Positions 10,578-21,371 of a DNA stretch of 28,107 nt are shown piece after piece. Numbering within the stretch: the first letter of the stretch is position 1; every line of letters starts with the position of its first letter. Location of the stretch: contig CAUDNR010000530.1 of assembly GCA_958430865.1 (NCBI GenBank), positions 1,817 through 29,923 of the forward strand. The letters are read 5' to 3'. The DNA is from Entrophospora sp. SA101 (taxonomy: Eukaryota > Glomeromycota > Glomeromycetes > Entrophosporales > Entrophosporaceae). A program made the position numbers and the translations under genes. The notes under the pieces are model-generated. The model did no database searches. It had not been told where the DNA came from and saw nothing but the letters and a program-made list of their open reading frames with translations.

Positions 10578-10937
10578 TTTATTTTAATAATGAATAGCCT
10601 GTAAGTATTTTCATAATTTACTATTACTACAGTCAATATCATTGCTTTGAAACATATTAACTATAGTTTTCATATTATTTTAAATAATAATAGGTAGTAA
10701 GTATTTTCATCATTTACTATTATTGCAGTCAATATCATTGTTTTTGAAATTAACTGTTATTTCATTTTATTTTAAATAATAAATAGTGGGTAAGTATTTT
10801 CATAGTTTATTATATTTTAAATAATAAATGGGAAGTAAGTATTTTCATCATTTACTATTATTGCAGTCAATATAATTGTTTTTGTAAACATATTAACTGT
10901 TGGTTTTCATTCTATTTTAAATAGTAAATAAGGTAGT
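10532..10937. repeat. Imperfect tandem repeat, unit about 100 bp, left copy
   Basis: Four units begin with AGTCAATATCATTG-like sequence at 10532, 10631, 10727 and 10865. The third contains an extra partial unit, and the last is truncated. Each unit carries GTAAGTATTTTCAT followed 15-20 bases later by TTATTGCAG or a variant, a splice-donor and splice-acceptor look-alike. On the other strand the units repeat the ATGAAA start of the adjacent candidate gene. Confidence 0.85.
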
Positions 10938-11515
10938 ATTTGCTCTTTAGTTCTTTTGATAGCTTTATTTATTACTTTAAAATTTTTGACAATATAAATT
11001 GCATTTTTCTTTTACTTTTATCTTATATTGATGTTTATTTTTCATTTTTGGTTATAATTTTTACGTTGCGTAGGTTTCATGCAAATTATAATGATTATTT
11101 TACAATATACATATGTAGCGAAAATAAATAAAACAATTCATACATAAGTGTTTATTATAATTTGAGAGATAAGCAAGGTTTACGTGTCAACGTAAATGGA
11201 GAATAAAGTTACGTCCAATAAAAGAGTAAGTAATATTATTATTAATATTAATACTACGAATCGAAATACCTTTTATAATAAAACTTAAGGTGAACTAAAA
11301 TACGTTAATTTTGCGCTTTGTAACATTCCGTACGATGAATCTGTTATTATTATTATTATTAATGATTTTTTTTTTTGTTTTTTCAATTTACTAACGTTAA
11401 GTTAAGCGGAAAGTCTGTGTTCAGTCAGTTAATTCATGAAAAACCTTGTCAATCTTGATCAAAGAGATATAAATAAGGAAATATTTTTGCATAAAAACAT
11501 CATCCGTTCTTACAT

Positions 11516-11517
<2 letters not shown>
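10938..11517. other. Inner end of left arm, no supported gene
   Basis: A 63-codon frame at 10940-11131 is Phe/Ile/Tyr-rich and looks like chance in AT-rich DNA. The rest holds short ATT runs only. Mirror at 16088-16667. Confidence 0.4.

Positions 11518-11580
<63 letters not shown>
11518..11580. repeat. (ATT)21 microsatellite at palindrome breakpoint
   Basis: Twenty-one perfect ATT units. The left arm's match to the right arm ends inside this tract at 11525. The right arm keeps only a short ATAATA at the same point, so the inner breakpoint lies in the microsatellite. Confidence 0.95.
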
Positions 11581-11581
<1 letters not shown>

Positions 11582-11649
11582 TCACATTTACTTGTGATTC
11601 TTTATTTTTCGTTGAGAAAAATTTTGTTGAGATGTTATAACTTTATCAC

Positions 11650-12545
11650 AAAATGTTCGAGTTTAATGTGAGAATTGAATTTGTATTAACTGCTAGTGAA
11701 GGGAAATTTAATAAAGGCGCAGATACGCCCTCATTCCGTCCGTTTAGAGTAACTTCTAATCAGGCCAACTCCTCCTTTATTGCCGGTGTGGCGATGATTT
11801 CTGTTGCATTTGCTCTTTCTCTTTCCGCCAGTTAATTTTAATTTATGGATGGCCTGTACAAAGTGTCTTTCTGCTGAATGAACCTGGAAAACCAACCAAG
11901 ATAGAACGTAGCTCTGCATCACAGTGCAGTATTTGCAATTCTTCAGTTTGTTTATAATCATCAGTGTCTCGGTCTCTTTTGCGTAGGTATTGAGACTGAC
12001 AGCTCTCTAGTACTCAACGAAATGCCAAGAAAAATTAATTCATCAACGGAACCGATCAATTCGAATCTTAAAGGAGATTCCAAGAAAAACCAACATTGCC
12101 TTAAAAACTTCCAAGAATTTGCAGGCTACTGCTGTTGGTGTAGTAGGAGAATGAGGAGAAAATCGTCGACATGGCGAACGACAGCAGGAACGCCCAAATA
12201 ATTTGCAATCCAATCTAGTAAACCAGCAAACCTACAAAAGGTCCCGGCTGAATCTCTATTACTGAAAGCAAGCTTCTTGTCAATACAGGCAAACCCTTGT
12301 AATGTTTACTCAAAGGATCAACTGGTAGAATACTGTATTGATCTTTAGTATCCAATTTGTATAGCAAGTACCCCTTTCCAAATGTGCGGGTCCACTTTTC
12401 GACATGTCCAACGTTCTCATAGGATGTGTGGAAAATCTCTTTCTCAATATCATCATTAATGCTGAAGAAAATTGGGCCAAGTGATGATGGATAACTCTGA
12501 CCTTTCTGACATTATCCCTTTTTAGGGACCAAACCGCATGGGTTC
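11650..12545 (-). pseudogene. Decayed reverse transcriptase, DIRS/Ngaro-like retrotransposon
   Basis: Reading the minus strand from about 12545 down to 11650 gives successive reverse-transcriptase motifs in different frames. YLLYKLDTKDQYSILPV is the [YL]KLDxKDAYxxxPV block. LAFSNRDSAGTFCRFAGLL matches the LPFGxRxSPxxFxxFA block. LGVPAVVRHVDDFLLI (around 12150-12200) holds the catalytic xVDD. SAERHFVQAIHKLKL matches the GRxFLxxL segment after the palm. This motif style, with FGxRxSP and an H[YV]xDDFL centre, is that of DIRS1/Ngaro-type tyrosine-recombinase retrotransposons. Several frameshifts and stops break it, so it is dead. The tyrosine recombinase and terminal repeats were not found. It lies in the single-copy spacer. 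Confidence 0.75.
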
Positions 12546-13197
12546 ATTCTGAATGATTCTAATGGTATGTTGGCAGGGTCATACAGCCCTGCTACACTCT
12601 CTAATTCTAATTCCTTCTGGGCAGATGCTTCAGGGTTCAACTTTATGGATGGGAGGTTCTATTTTGTTTCCTCTCAGATTTCTGAAGCTATGCCCGAGGC
12701 CTTCCTTCGGACCTTGTATAATGTATCAACTTGGGGTGCTGCTTGGTCAGAGTTTCAATTTCTCAAATGTTGATGGGTATGTTTACTTTAAATATCTTTC
12801 TTGTCTAGTCAGTCGAGAATCACAATTTTTGTGCTAATGGTAAAATAGTATTGATGGTTCTAACAGTTCTTAGCAGCATCTATATCAGTTATATAAGAGG
12901 GGAATTTTATTTTGATGTGTTGTGGTTGTTGTTGTTGTTAGAGTGGTGTTGTTTTCATTATCATTATTTTTCTTGTTATTATCAATATTGTTATCAATAT
13001 CGTTATCGTTTATTATTATCATCATTGTTATCACTTCCCCTTCCTATTCCAATGCTCTTACTTGAGAAATTCTCATTGTAGTTGTTAATTTTTGCTATTG
13101 AATTGGTGGAATTAATGGTATGAGGATTTTTGCTGCTTTTGTTGCAATATTTATTAATAATAATATTGATTTTGCCATCATGGTCTTCCTTTGTTGT
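12546..13197. other. Spacer segment, probably upstream part of the retroelement
   Basis: GC is higher than in the arms at 12550-12780. A plus-strand frame (12567-12773, with FWADASGFNFMDGRFYF) looks protein-like but is more likely the antisense shadow of the minus-strand retroelement. The minus strand at 12990-13197 has an Asn/Lys-rich open stretch. Nothing can be assigned firmly. Confidence 0.3.
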
Positions 13198-13926
13198 TCA
13201 AGCTGAATTGCGCCTTCGACCGAGATCATAGCGCATGTTTGAGTATCCCTCTGTTCCCAAACATGTACTTGTCAAGCTTGACGAGCTTTGATTGAGCAAT
13301 GTTTTTTGTTGTGGTAGTAGCCTATGAGCGCCACTTATTGTAGCTTTCAATTTGATCCTCGCCGCTAGTGCTGACAACTCTCCGAATGGATTCGATTTCT
13401 GTAGTTGTGACATTACAGTTGGTGCTATTGGCGATATTATTGATAGTTTTGTTGGTGATGTCATTAGCATTGTTTGTGTTATTGTTGTTCTCAGGATTGG
13501 TGTTGTCAATCTTGGAGCAGTGCTTGATATTAGGTTGTCTCTTTCCTAGAACTACTACCAAGATCAACTATGCTGTTATTACTATTTATTGGCTGTCTTT
13601 CTGACACTATTGTCTCTGCCGTTTTTAATTCAATAATGCCCCCGTTGTGAAGTAGTTAAAGGTACTACCAACTGTCTCAGCAAATTATATGTAACTTGAT
13701 TGTTGTTTAGATTGCTTGATTCAGAGGAAATTATATCGTTGCTAGTGATTGAGGTAGGAAGAGGCGTGTTTCTAGTAGTTGAATCGGCAGGAGGTGTGTT
13801 AGTGCTAGCTGTGCTTTGAAAAGTGCCAGGGACTACAACTGCTGCTCTTGTTATCGATCTTGTACCTATAACTTCATTTAGTACATTGGATTTCTTTGAC
13901 CCCGTGCTAGAGTAGTTTTCTCCCAA
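13198..13926 (-). pseudogene. Ser/Thr/Asn-rich broken frame, possible retroelement gag-like ORF
   Basis: Three minus-strand frames follow one another. 13926-13630 is Ser/Thr-rich with ITRAAVVVPGTFQSTASTNT. A middle frame (13567-13322) is Asn/Thr-rich. A last frame (13509-13198) includes NPFGELSALAARIKLKATIS. Composition carries over from one frame to the next, which suggests one gene broken by frameshifts. It lies upstream of the reverse transcriptase on the same strand, so it may be the first ORF of that element. No ATG opens the first frame. No domain is recognised. Confidence 0.35.
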
Positions 13927-14512
13927 TTAATAATCTCTTCTTTATTAATTATTATTATTATCTATTGTAGTAGTAATGATTTAGAGCTAGCTTTTATTTA
14001 TATTATTATTAAACAGTTGCTTCCATGAATTGAAAAATCAAATAAATGTTGAATGTTTGTTGCTTATATTATTAATATACATAAATATATGTGTGTGTGC
14101 GATTGTAGCTTGTTTTTATATAATTAATATATATCATATATATGCAATATTTATTGTTGTAGTAGTGTCGTAATATTTTTTATTTTATTTTTTAAAAAAT
14201 ATTAAATGTATTAATTGTTAATGTGTTAAGTATTATTGAAGATTGCCAGCCAGGCTTTCCTGACTGCTTCATTTTTTTTCATTTTTTTTTTTTAAAAAAA
14301 AATTTTTAAATAGAGGGAAATTCCCACATGATTTTTTTTGTTTATCGCAGGAAGATCAAGTATATTTTAATATATTTTTTTTAAACCTTTAAAAGTTAGT
14401 ACTATTATTGTTTTCAAACCTTATCTTATAATAATTAATATAAATGGAAAGGGGATGATTACTACATTCTTTATATTTTTCTACAGAGAAAAAATAAAAT
14501 TATCAAGTTAAA
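13927..14512. other. AT-rich spacer interval
   Basis: No gene seen. It contains short AT dinucleotide and TG runs near 14080-14150 and a poly-T/poly-A foldback at 14270-14310 (T-run, then AAAAAAAAATTTTTAAA). It could include the promoter of the plus-strand exons that follow. Confidence 0.35.
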
Positions 14513-15829
14513 ATGTCATTCAAGAACTTATTATCACCAGAAAGAGGTAAACTTGTATATATACAAAATTTATAATAATAATACTTTAGCCAATTCTGAT
14601 AATAGAGAAAATGAAAAAGGGTATTATTCAAAAGAAAAAATAAACGGGTACTTTTAATAGATTTTATGGGAACCAATTACTAAGGCTCCGAACGAATCAA
14701 ATCGAGTCGCATTTAAACAAATTTTGGGGCGATCATCATATAAAAACTTCTAAATGCGTAATGAAACTTAAAAATCATGTGAAAGAATAAAATAAAATCT
14801 AGTTTTTAAAAAGACAAAAAAATTTTCATAATGTGGAAAATCCAAAGAAAAGATATGGAAAGTGAGATGTGATAGTATCATAGAATGGGAAAAGGAAACA
14901 GGAATTACAATGGAGCAGAAAATGGAAAGGTTTAAATAATAAGAATAACAGTAGAAATAGTAGTAATAATAGATCTATTAATAGAAACAATAATGAGGAT
15001 AACAACAACAACACTAATAATAATAATACTAGTACTAGAAGTAGGAACAATAGTAATAGTAGCAATAGAAATAGAAGTGAAATTTTTAACAAATTATTAT
15101 GTAAACATATGTACTGAAAACCTAATTTTATTTAATAAAAGAGTGGAATTGAGCTATGGCGATGCCATAGATCAGTAGGTCTGGACCGCCATATCCATTC
15201 AAGGTGGCAGGTCACAGTTTTGACACCACCATCCATGACTGAATCAATTAACCCATTCCAAGAATGACATGATCATCATAAAATGTTTGGTCAGACCTCT
15301 CACTCAGCAAAAAATTTTCATAATCAAATAAAATTTCAGAATGCATTGTTATAGAGGAAGATTTGATAGACTAAAACATAATAAAATTTCAAAATATATT
15401 TTTTTATAATTTCAAATTCATTGCAGGCCAGGCTATATTTATGAATCAGATATTACAGGAGATGTAACAGGAAAAAGTGAAATTCAAAAAAGAAGTATTA
15501 TTATTTCCATTAACAGCACGAATAATAAATTTTGTCTCATGAGTTCTAATTGAACATTCATATTTAAATGTATAGGGACACATGTTTGTTTTTCTCCTTC
15601 AGGCATTTTTCAATTATTGAAAGCCCACCCAGTTTACAACGAATAGGTCACAATGAAGTGTTGGAACAAGTTACCAACAGCAATAAGTTGAGGTTTATGT
15701 TTTTGTGAAGACTTCATAAGTTAATTGTGATTTCTAATTTTATGTTTTATTACTATTAAATGTAGATCATTTGCTCCGATTGATAGACGAATTGGAAATT
15801 TCATTTCAACAAATCTATATGTCCTATAA
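14513..15829 (+). pseudogene. Exon-like pieces of an unidentified Asn/Ser-rich gene, probably decayed
   Basis: ATG at 14513 opens MSFKNLLSPER; a GTAAAC donor after 14546 joins in phase to 14590-14647 (ANSDNRENEKGYYSKEKIN). Two stops, TAA TAG, then interrupt the frame before ILWEPITKAPNESNRVAFK. Around 14835-14940 another open stretch reads CDSIIEWEKETGITMEQKM, followed by a triplet-phased Asn/Ser/Arg run to 15117. After a TTGCAG acceptor, 15427 onward gives PGYIYESDITGDVTGKSEIQ. Then 15603-15692 (SIIESPPSLQRIGHNEVLEQ) splices in phase to 15766-15829 (APIDRRIGNFISTNLYVL, stop). I found no in-phase donor linking the 15427 exon to the 15603 exon, so a frameshift is likely. No family is recognised. 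It is single copy and lies in the spacer. Confidence 0.45.
15161..15237 (+). other. Possible tRNA-derived (SINE-like) segment
   Basis: TAGATCAGTAGG at 15168-15179 matches the A-box consensus of tRNA promoters at 11 of 12 positions (TAGCTCAGTNGG). GTTTTGACACC at 15217-15227 matches the B-box GGTTCGANNCC at 9 of 11. The spacing is close to that of a tRNA. The cloverleaf does not fold, as the T-stem fails, so this is not a working tRNA gene. A tRNA-derived SINE or tRNA relic is the best reading. It would sit within an intron of the surrounding broken gene. Confidence 0.3.
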
Positions 15830-16079
15830 AAATTAGGTGCTAAATAGATACTAATACTGGATACGTATTAATGTGGAAAAACGTATTTTTGGTGGAAAAA
15901 ACACATTTTGATATTTGTATTAATATGAATACGTATCAATATAGAACATGGAAAAATATACTCCGTACCATATTCGCTTATTAATATTAATGTTTTTAAA
16001 TATATCAATAATAATAATAATTACTTTTAACTCTATCCAATTCAAATTAAAAATTTGAATGTTTAAAACTAAAGCTAAT
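15830..16079. other. Inner edge of spacer with short direct repeats
   Basis: ATACGTATTAATGTGGAAAAA near 15858 and ATACGTATCAATATAGAACA near 15930 are imperfect direct repeats. No gene is seen. The right palindrome arm starts at 16080. Confidence 0.4.
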
Positions 16080-16667
16080 ATAATAATACATGTAAGAACG
16101 GATGATGTTTTTATGCAAAAATATTTCCTTATTTATATCTCTTTGATCAAGATTGACAAGGTTTTTCATGAATTAACTGACTGAACACAGACTTTCCGCT
16201 TAACTTAACGTTAGTAAATTGAAAAAACAAAAAAAAAAATCATTAATAATAATAATAATAACAGATTCATCGTACGGAATGTTACAAAGCGCAAAATTAA
16301 CGTATTTTAGTTCACCTTAAGTTTTATTATAAAAGGTATTTCGATTCGTAGTATTAATATTAATAATAATATTACTTACTCTTTTATTGGACGTAACTTT
16401 ATTCTCCATTTACGTTGACACGTAAACCTTGCTTATCTCTCAAATTATAATAAACACTTATGTATGAATTGTTTTATTTATTTTCGCTACATATGTATAT
16501 TGTAAAATAATCATTATAATTTGCATGAAACCTACGCAACGTAAAAATTATAACCAAAAATGAAAAATAAACATCAATATAAGATAAAAGTAAAAGAAAA
16601 ATGCAATTTATATTGTCAAAAATTTTAAAGTAATAAATAAAGCTATCAAAAGAACTAAAGAGCAAAT

Positions 16668-17073
16668 ACTACCTTATTTACTATTTAAAATAGAATGAAA
16701 ACCAACAGTTAATATGTTTACAAAAACAATTATATTGACTGCAATAATAGTAAATGATGAAAATACTTACTTCCCATTTATTATTTAAAATATAATAAAC
16801 TATGAAAATACTTACCCACTATTTATTATTTAAAATAAAATGAAATAACAGTTAATTTCAAAAACAATGATATTGACTGCAATAATAGTAAATGATGAAA
16901 ATACTTACTACCTATTATTATTTAAAATAATATGAAAACTATAGTTAATATGTTTCAAAGCAATGATATTGACTGTAGTAATAGTAAATTATGAAAATAC
17001 TTACAGGCTATTCATTATTAAAATAAAATGAAATCAACAGTTAATATTTTTTTCAAAAACAATGATATTGACT
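16668..17073. repeat. Imperfect tandem repeat, right copy
   Basis: Inverted copy of 10532-10937 with the same irregular third unit. In this orientation the units repeat the ATGAAA...GTTAAT start of the candidate gene at 17028. One upstream unit still opens a short frame (MKTIVNMFQSNDID), while the others are interrupted. Confidence 0.85.
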
Positions 17074-17394
17074 TAATGTCAATTGTATATCTTTGGGTAG
17101 ATTTTCTTAAGGCCCTGTATTCTAAATCTACATATTTTCCATCATTTAATACTGTTGTGGGCACTCTACTTAAAGTGTCAATGTCACTGACAAATTTACG
17201 AATTCAATATAATAATAACAGACATTATTATTATATTTTGTTGTGTTAAAGGCAATGTAAAAGATATAGATGATTATGAGGATGTTGCATTGAAATTAAT
17301 AATTAAATATGGGGCTCGAAATTTTCACTTGGTATTAGTATTATTAGTCGCTATACTTTTTGCAAGGAAATTGTGGTCACTTGATCTTAAATAG
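17028..17394 (+). CDS. Candidate small gene next to tandem repeat, right copy
   Basis: Identical to the left-arm frame pair. An ATG frame occupies 17028-17249, and an overlapping second frame, open from 17191, ends at a TAG at 17392-17394 after a hydrophobic segment. The link between them is unresolved. A donor after CTTAAA at about 17176 with an acceptor at GATTATGAG near 17280 would be in phase but is not compelling. Confidence 0.3.
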
Positions 17395-17592
17395 GATATT
17401 CCAACAATAATTGTTGGTGGAATTTTATGCAGAAGTTTATGTTATTATCATTATATGGAAAGTTCAAAAATTTAGTCGTATATGCATATATAAATATAAA
17501 TATTAATTAATTAATTAATTAATAATATCGTTAGCTGTCACCCAACCCAGGTGTTTTTAATTCTTTCAATCGATTATCATTCATAAATAACT

Positions 17593-17697
17593 CTACCATC
17601 GAGTGAAGGTGTGTCTCCCATGAGTTTCCTGCAAGGATTTAGGTGATGGTTTGTAAATTCCCGGAAGACCAAGTGGTTGTCTTGGATCATTGATCAT
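17593..17697 (-). CDS. Possible 34-residue peptide ORF, right copy
   Basis: Identical inverted copy of 9908-10012 with the same start and stop. Pro/Gly-rich composition stands out from the AT-rich surroundings. No family is recognised. Confidence 0.25.
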   Translation of the reverse strand: MINDPRQPLGLPGIYKPSPKSLQETHGRHTFTRW

Positions 17698-18329
17698 TTT
17701 AGTCCCCGAGAGATGACACTATTAATATTAATTTTTACATCGCGTCGTGCTACCAAATAACAAAAGTTGTCTTATCATTGAAGAATCACGCCAATTTATG
17801 AAGTAGATTTTGTACAAAAAATCTTATTTCTATAATAGTAAAGGCAATTTTTTTTAATTTCAAAATCAAAAAATCAATTTTATACCACCAAAAAAGAAAA
17901 AAGATACTTGACTTTAAACTTCTTTTGTCACTCAAATATCTAGTGGTTATATTCAGATACCTTTCACAAAATTTTGATATCCGAATTCTCGAGGTTTAAA
18001 GATTTTCTGAAAAAAATATTTGTTGCGAAGTCTTATTCCTTTTTAGTATGTTGATTTTACTACGTTAGGAAGTTAAATTGGAATTATTTATTTTAACGCG
18101 CGTTGGTGTATGTAATCTTTTATTTTTCACTTCCATTATTGAAACATAAAAGTAAAGTTCAACAATGCCTCCTAAACGCCAGAAAATAATCATTTAAGTT
18201 TTTAAATGACACTAGAACACAAAAAAAACTTAAAGATTTTAATGGAATAATGATTGGTTCAAAAGGTAGATCTGAATTGTCATTTGACAGTGAGATTAGA
18301 CGATGAAGTTTGGTATTATGAGAATGATT

Positions 18330-18461
18330 TTAACCTTCAATATTTGACAAAATGATGGCAGCAAGTGCAACTACTACCAATAATATTATTATTCGACGCT
18401 AGGTCTCTAAACTTAACACTTTCTTTATTACGAATATTGTGTTTTTGTCTTTGTCATTCAT
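18330..18461 (-). pseudogene. Short ORF with in-frame TAG, right copy
   Basis: Identical to 9144-9275, including the internal TAG. The shared lesion predates the arm duplication or was copied by conversion. Confidence 0.25.
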
Positions 18462-18768
18462 TTTAAGTAATGAAATGAACGTTAAGAGAAATTTTTTTTA
18501 TCGTTGACAAAAACTATTTGGACTGCATGTATAATTAAATTGCGAATTTTTATTAATCGACATTGCAGGTGTATATATGGATATAAAGTATTTAATAAAA
18601 TTATATTTTATTATTTTCTTTAGTTTATACATATAAAATATAATCCTAATAACAAATGTATATTAAATGTCATCTGAATTATGCGTTAATGTTCCTTTCT
18701 GAATGCTATCTACTTGGCATCCAATCAACCAAGAAATATTAACACTCTTTGTTTAAACTTATAAATCT

Positions 18769-20560
18769 TTACCAGATAACTGGTTCAGGAACATCAGGTC
18801 CGAAATCATGTTTATAAAAATTTGATGTACAAGATCCCTCTTGAGGATCTTTATGACAAAATTTACAAATTTCCATACACCCGGGAGAATTTAAATCATT
18901 AGAGCAACCATTGCAAACAGGTGTACAACCAATATTGTTACCAACTTCAATGCCACAACATGAATAATAATCTCTACAACCGTTATTACCATTATTAGAA
19001 TCAACTCCACAACAATCATATTTCTTCCTACACTTTGTCATTTGTCTGCAACAGTCATGACGATCTCTGCAGCCTTCACTATTATCTTCTCGTTGACAAC
19101 AATCATAAACTGTTTCACATCCATTAGTGTCTGCTCCTACTATCTGATTACAACAATCATGTTTTTTTACACAAGGTTCGAAATTATTGCAACAATTATA
19201 TTTTTCTCTACATCCAATACTGCCCTTTGATTGTTTACAACAAGCATAAGAACAGCCATCTGAACCTTCTCCCCAACCACAACATCCATGAATTTTTGGA
19301 GTATGAACAGTTCTCTGTAGATTAACAAGTGAAAATGTTAAAGCTCTTGCAATTACTGGAAGTACGTTATTATCATTAGTTTCATACTGGTGTCCTACTG
19401 CTACTAATGGATGCACCGAATTTTCATTAGGATGGTATTCAATTTTTTGACCAGTATGACATGGTGTAACGGAACTAAATTTATGTATTTTAATTTTCCC
19501 ACCAGGATGATGTTTTACTAAATTACCTGGATGGTAACCAGAAAGGCCAAGAGAATGCTTTTTATAAGTATTTCCAGTATGAACGTTTTTAGGATGTTCA
19601 TGTTTTCTTTCCGATTCACCATGACAATTGGAAATTGTTAATCTTGGATCATTCTCTTCTGGACATTTTAAGCATTTTGCTTCCTTAAATAGAATTGTAA
19701 CAAGATGTTGATCATGGCCTTTCATTAATTCAATATACCGATTTAAGATTTTTTTTGGTTCCGTTTTTTTGAAAATCCTAATTTTAAGATAAAAAAAAGA
19801 TTTTTTTTTAATCGCTATAAAATAACTTTTGAACAATTAACATAAAAATTATTTATTTACCCCATTTTATTAAGTGTATCATCATCAAAAGTTTCGTATG
19901 TATCTGTATCAAGATATTCATATAAAGAAATATGAAAAACCTTAATATTTTTATTTTCGTAATTTTTTTTTGATACTTCTTTTGCTGCTTCAATTGGACC
20001 TTGGGAAGCCGATTTGGATGACTTTTGACCTTTCATAACAATAATCACATTATCCCAAACATTGCCATCATAATATTGGGCAAGTGATTCGATGAATTTT
20101 GCTTGACGAACTAAAGATCCGAGTTTACGAGTTTCAGGAACAACAAACCAAAGAATTGTGTGTAGTTTAGTGATACCATTTTCATTCATAGTTTTGAGAA
20201 TCGATAAAGCCGTTTGAGCATCGCCACCCTTCACTCCTTCGGAGTCATCAAAACCTTGCGTATCAATGTATAGGAAACCATTATCTCCACAAGTATATAA
20301 CATGGTTCCTTTGGTACATGAATCTGCACCATCAGATACTATCGCATCATCTGCTCCAAGAATTTTTGCCGTAAAACTTTTTCCGTTCCCTGATCTCCCA
20401 ATAGCCAGAATACATTTTTTGTTTTCAGTTAGCTGGAAGAAAAGTATTACAAAAATCAATATAATTTAGAGTTTTATTATTATTAAAAAAGAGAAGAAAG
20501 AGGTGATAAACAAATTTATATATGACTAACTTGGCTGTTCTTTTTTTCTCCGTTTTTCAT
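18769..20560 (-). CDS. AIG1-like GTPase with His-rich and Cys-repeat C-terminus, right copy
   Basis: Inverted, identical second copy of the three-exon gene at 7045-8836. Exons on the minus strand are 20531-20560, 19861-20432 and 18769-19777, giving the same 536 residues: P-loop GRSGNGKS, G3 box DTQG, no canonical G4 box, His-rich HPG repeats, then eight Cys-Cys pairs. Nothing distinguishes the two copies in the coding region or in the shared 5' flank (hairpin, AAT tract), so both should be expressed alike if both are real. Its 3' end faces the spacer. Confidence 0.85.
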
Positions 20561-20739
20561 TTTTGTTTATACGTTTGAAAAAATAGCCACCGTATATTTA
20601 TAAAAAATCTATTATTATTATTATTATTATTATTATAAATGGTTATTTTGGAATTTCTTAATATGAGAATTAAAGAAAGATATAAAAACTCGATAGTGAA
20701 CATTCGACAATTTATAAATAAAGATTCAATGGGCCGGCC

Positions 20740-20773
20740 GCTGTAACTCAAAACTCTTAGTTTGGGTCACAGC
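20740..20773. repeat. Hairpin upstream of GTPase gene, right copy
   Basis: Inverted copy of 6832-6865, with the same imperfect stem. Confidence 0.4.
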
Positions 20774-20973
20774 ATCGGCAAAACTCTACATGCATGGTAT
20801 CACCAACAATTGCTTTATTTATAATCAATAGGCTACAAATCAAAAAATTTTATAATTTTCCAGATTACAGGGTGGGAAGATGGTCTAATAGTTATTTTCA
20901 AAAAATTTTACCCATTTGTTAAAATTAATATCAATTACACGTATAATAAATCGCAAATTATAATATAACAATA

Positions 20974-21204
20974 ATGAATGATAATAATAATATTTTCCTA
21001 AATAAACAATATACTGCAACATATGTGTTCGCACCAATTAGCTGCTCGCAGTTTACAAATAATAATTATTTCAACGATTTTGGATACCTTGACAAATATT
21101 TTGGCTTAATATCTTTATATATATCAAGTGTCATTCATTATAACCATTACACGAGTAAAATTTTTATCGTCCACTTGAATGTATTAATGATTCAAGATAC
21201 ATAG
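20974..21204 (+). other. Weak Asn/Tyr-rich ORF, right copy
   Basis: Identical to 6401-6631 in inverse orientation. ATG start, no known domain, low coding confidence. Confidence 0.2.
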
Positions 21205-21371
21205 TAAAAAAAAAGTTTTCGTTGTTTTTCTTTTAACAATGACTTTTTCAATCATAATAAAATTTTTAGAGCCAGACTAGGGCTCCCTAACAACTATTAA
21301 AATAGGAGACTGGCCTAATTATTTGTTAATCTATGCCAGGCTGTAAAGGTCACTTTTTTTTTACATTTACT

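Larger units (their letters stand above)
1..11525 (+). repeat. Left arm of giant inverted repeat
   Basis: This segment is the reverse complement of 16080-27717. Paired positions add to 27605 between 3527 and 11525, and to 27718 between 1 and 3414. The shift is a 113-bp tandem duplication present only in the right arm. All matching reading frames on the two arms translate identically, so divergence is near zero. The inner end is exact: the match stops at 11525, six bases into an ATT microsatellite. The outer end is not seen because position 1 still matches 27717. Confidence 0.97.

Noticed and set aside
10532..10937. CRISPR-like array
   Set aside because: Units are contiguous imperfect tandem repeats without spacers, in a eukaryotic intron-bearing context.
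10940..11131. 63-codon Phe/Ile/Tyr-rich ORF (mirror 16474-16665)
   Set aside because: Its composition is what AT-rich DNA gives by chance. There is no domain, splice context or clear signal peptide.
12553..12837. Plus-strand ORFs in the spacer
   Set aside because: They overlap one another and lie opposite the minus-strand retroelement remains, so they are best explained as antisense shadows.
14826..15092. Minus-strand Leu-rich ORF
   Set aside because: It is the antisense of a triplet-phased Asn/Ser-rich run; the plus strand gives the more natural protein.
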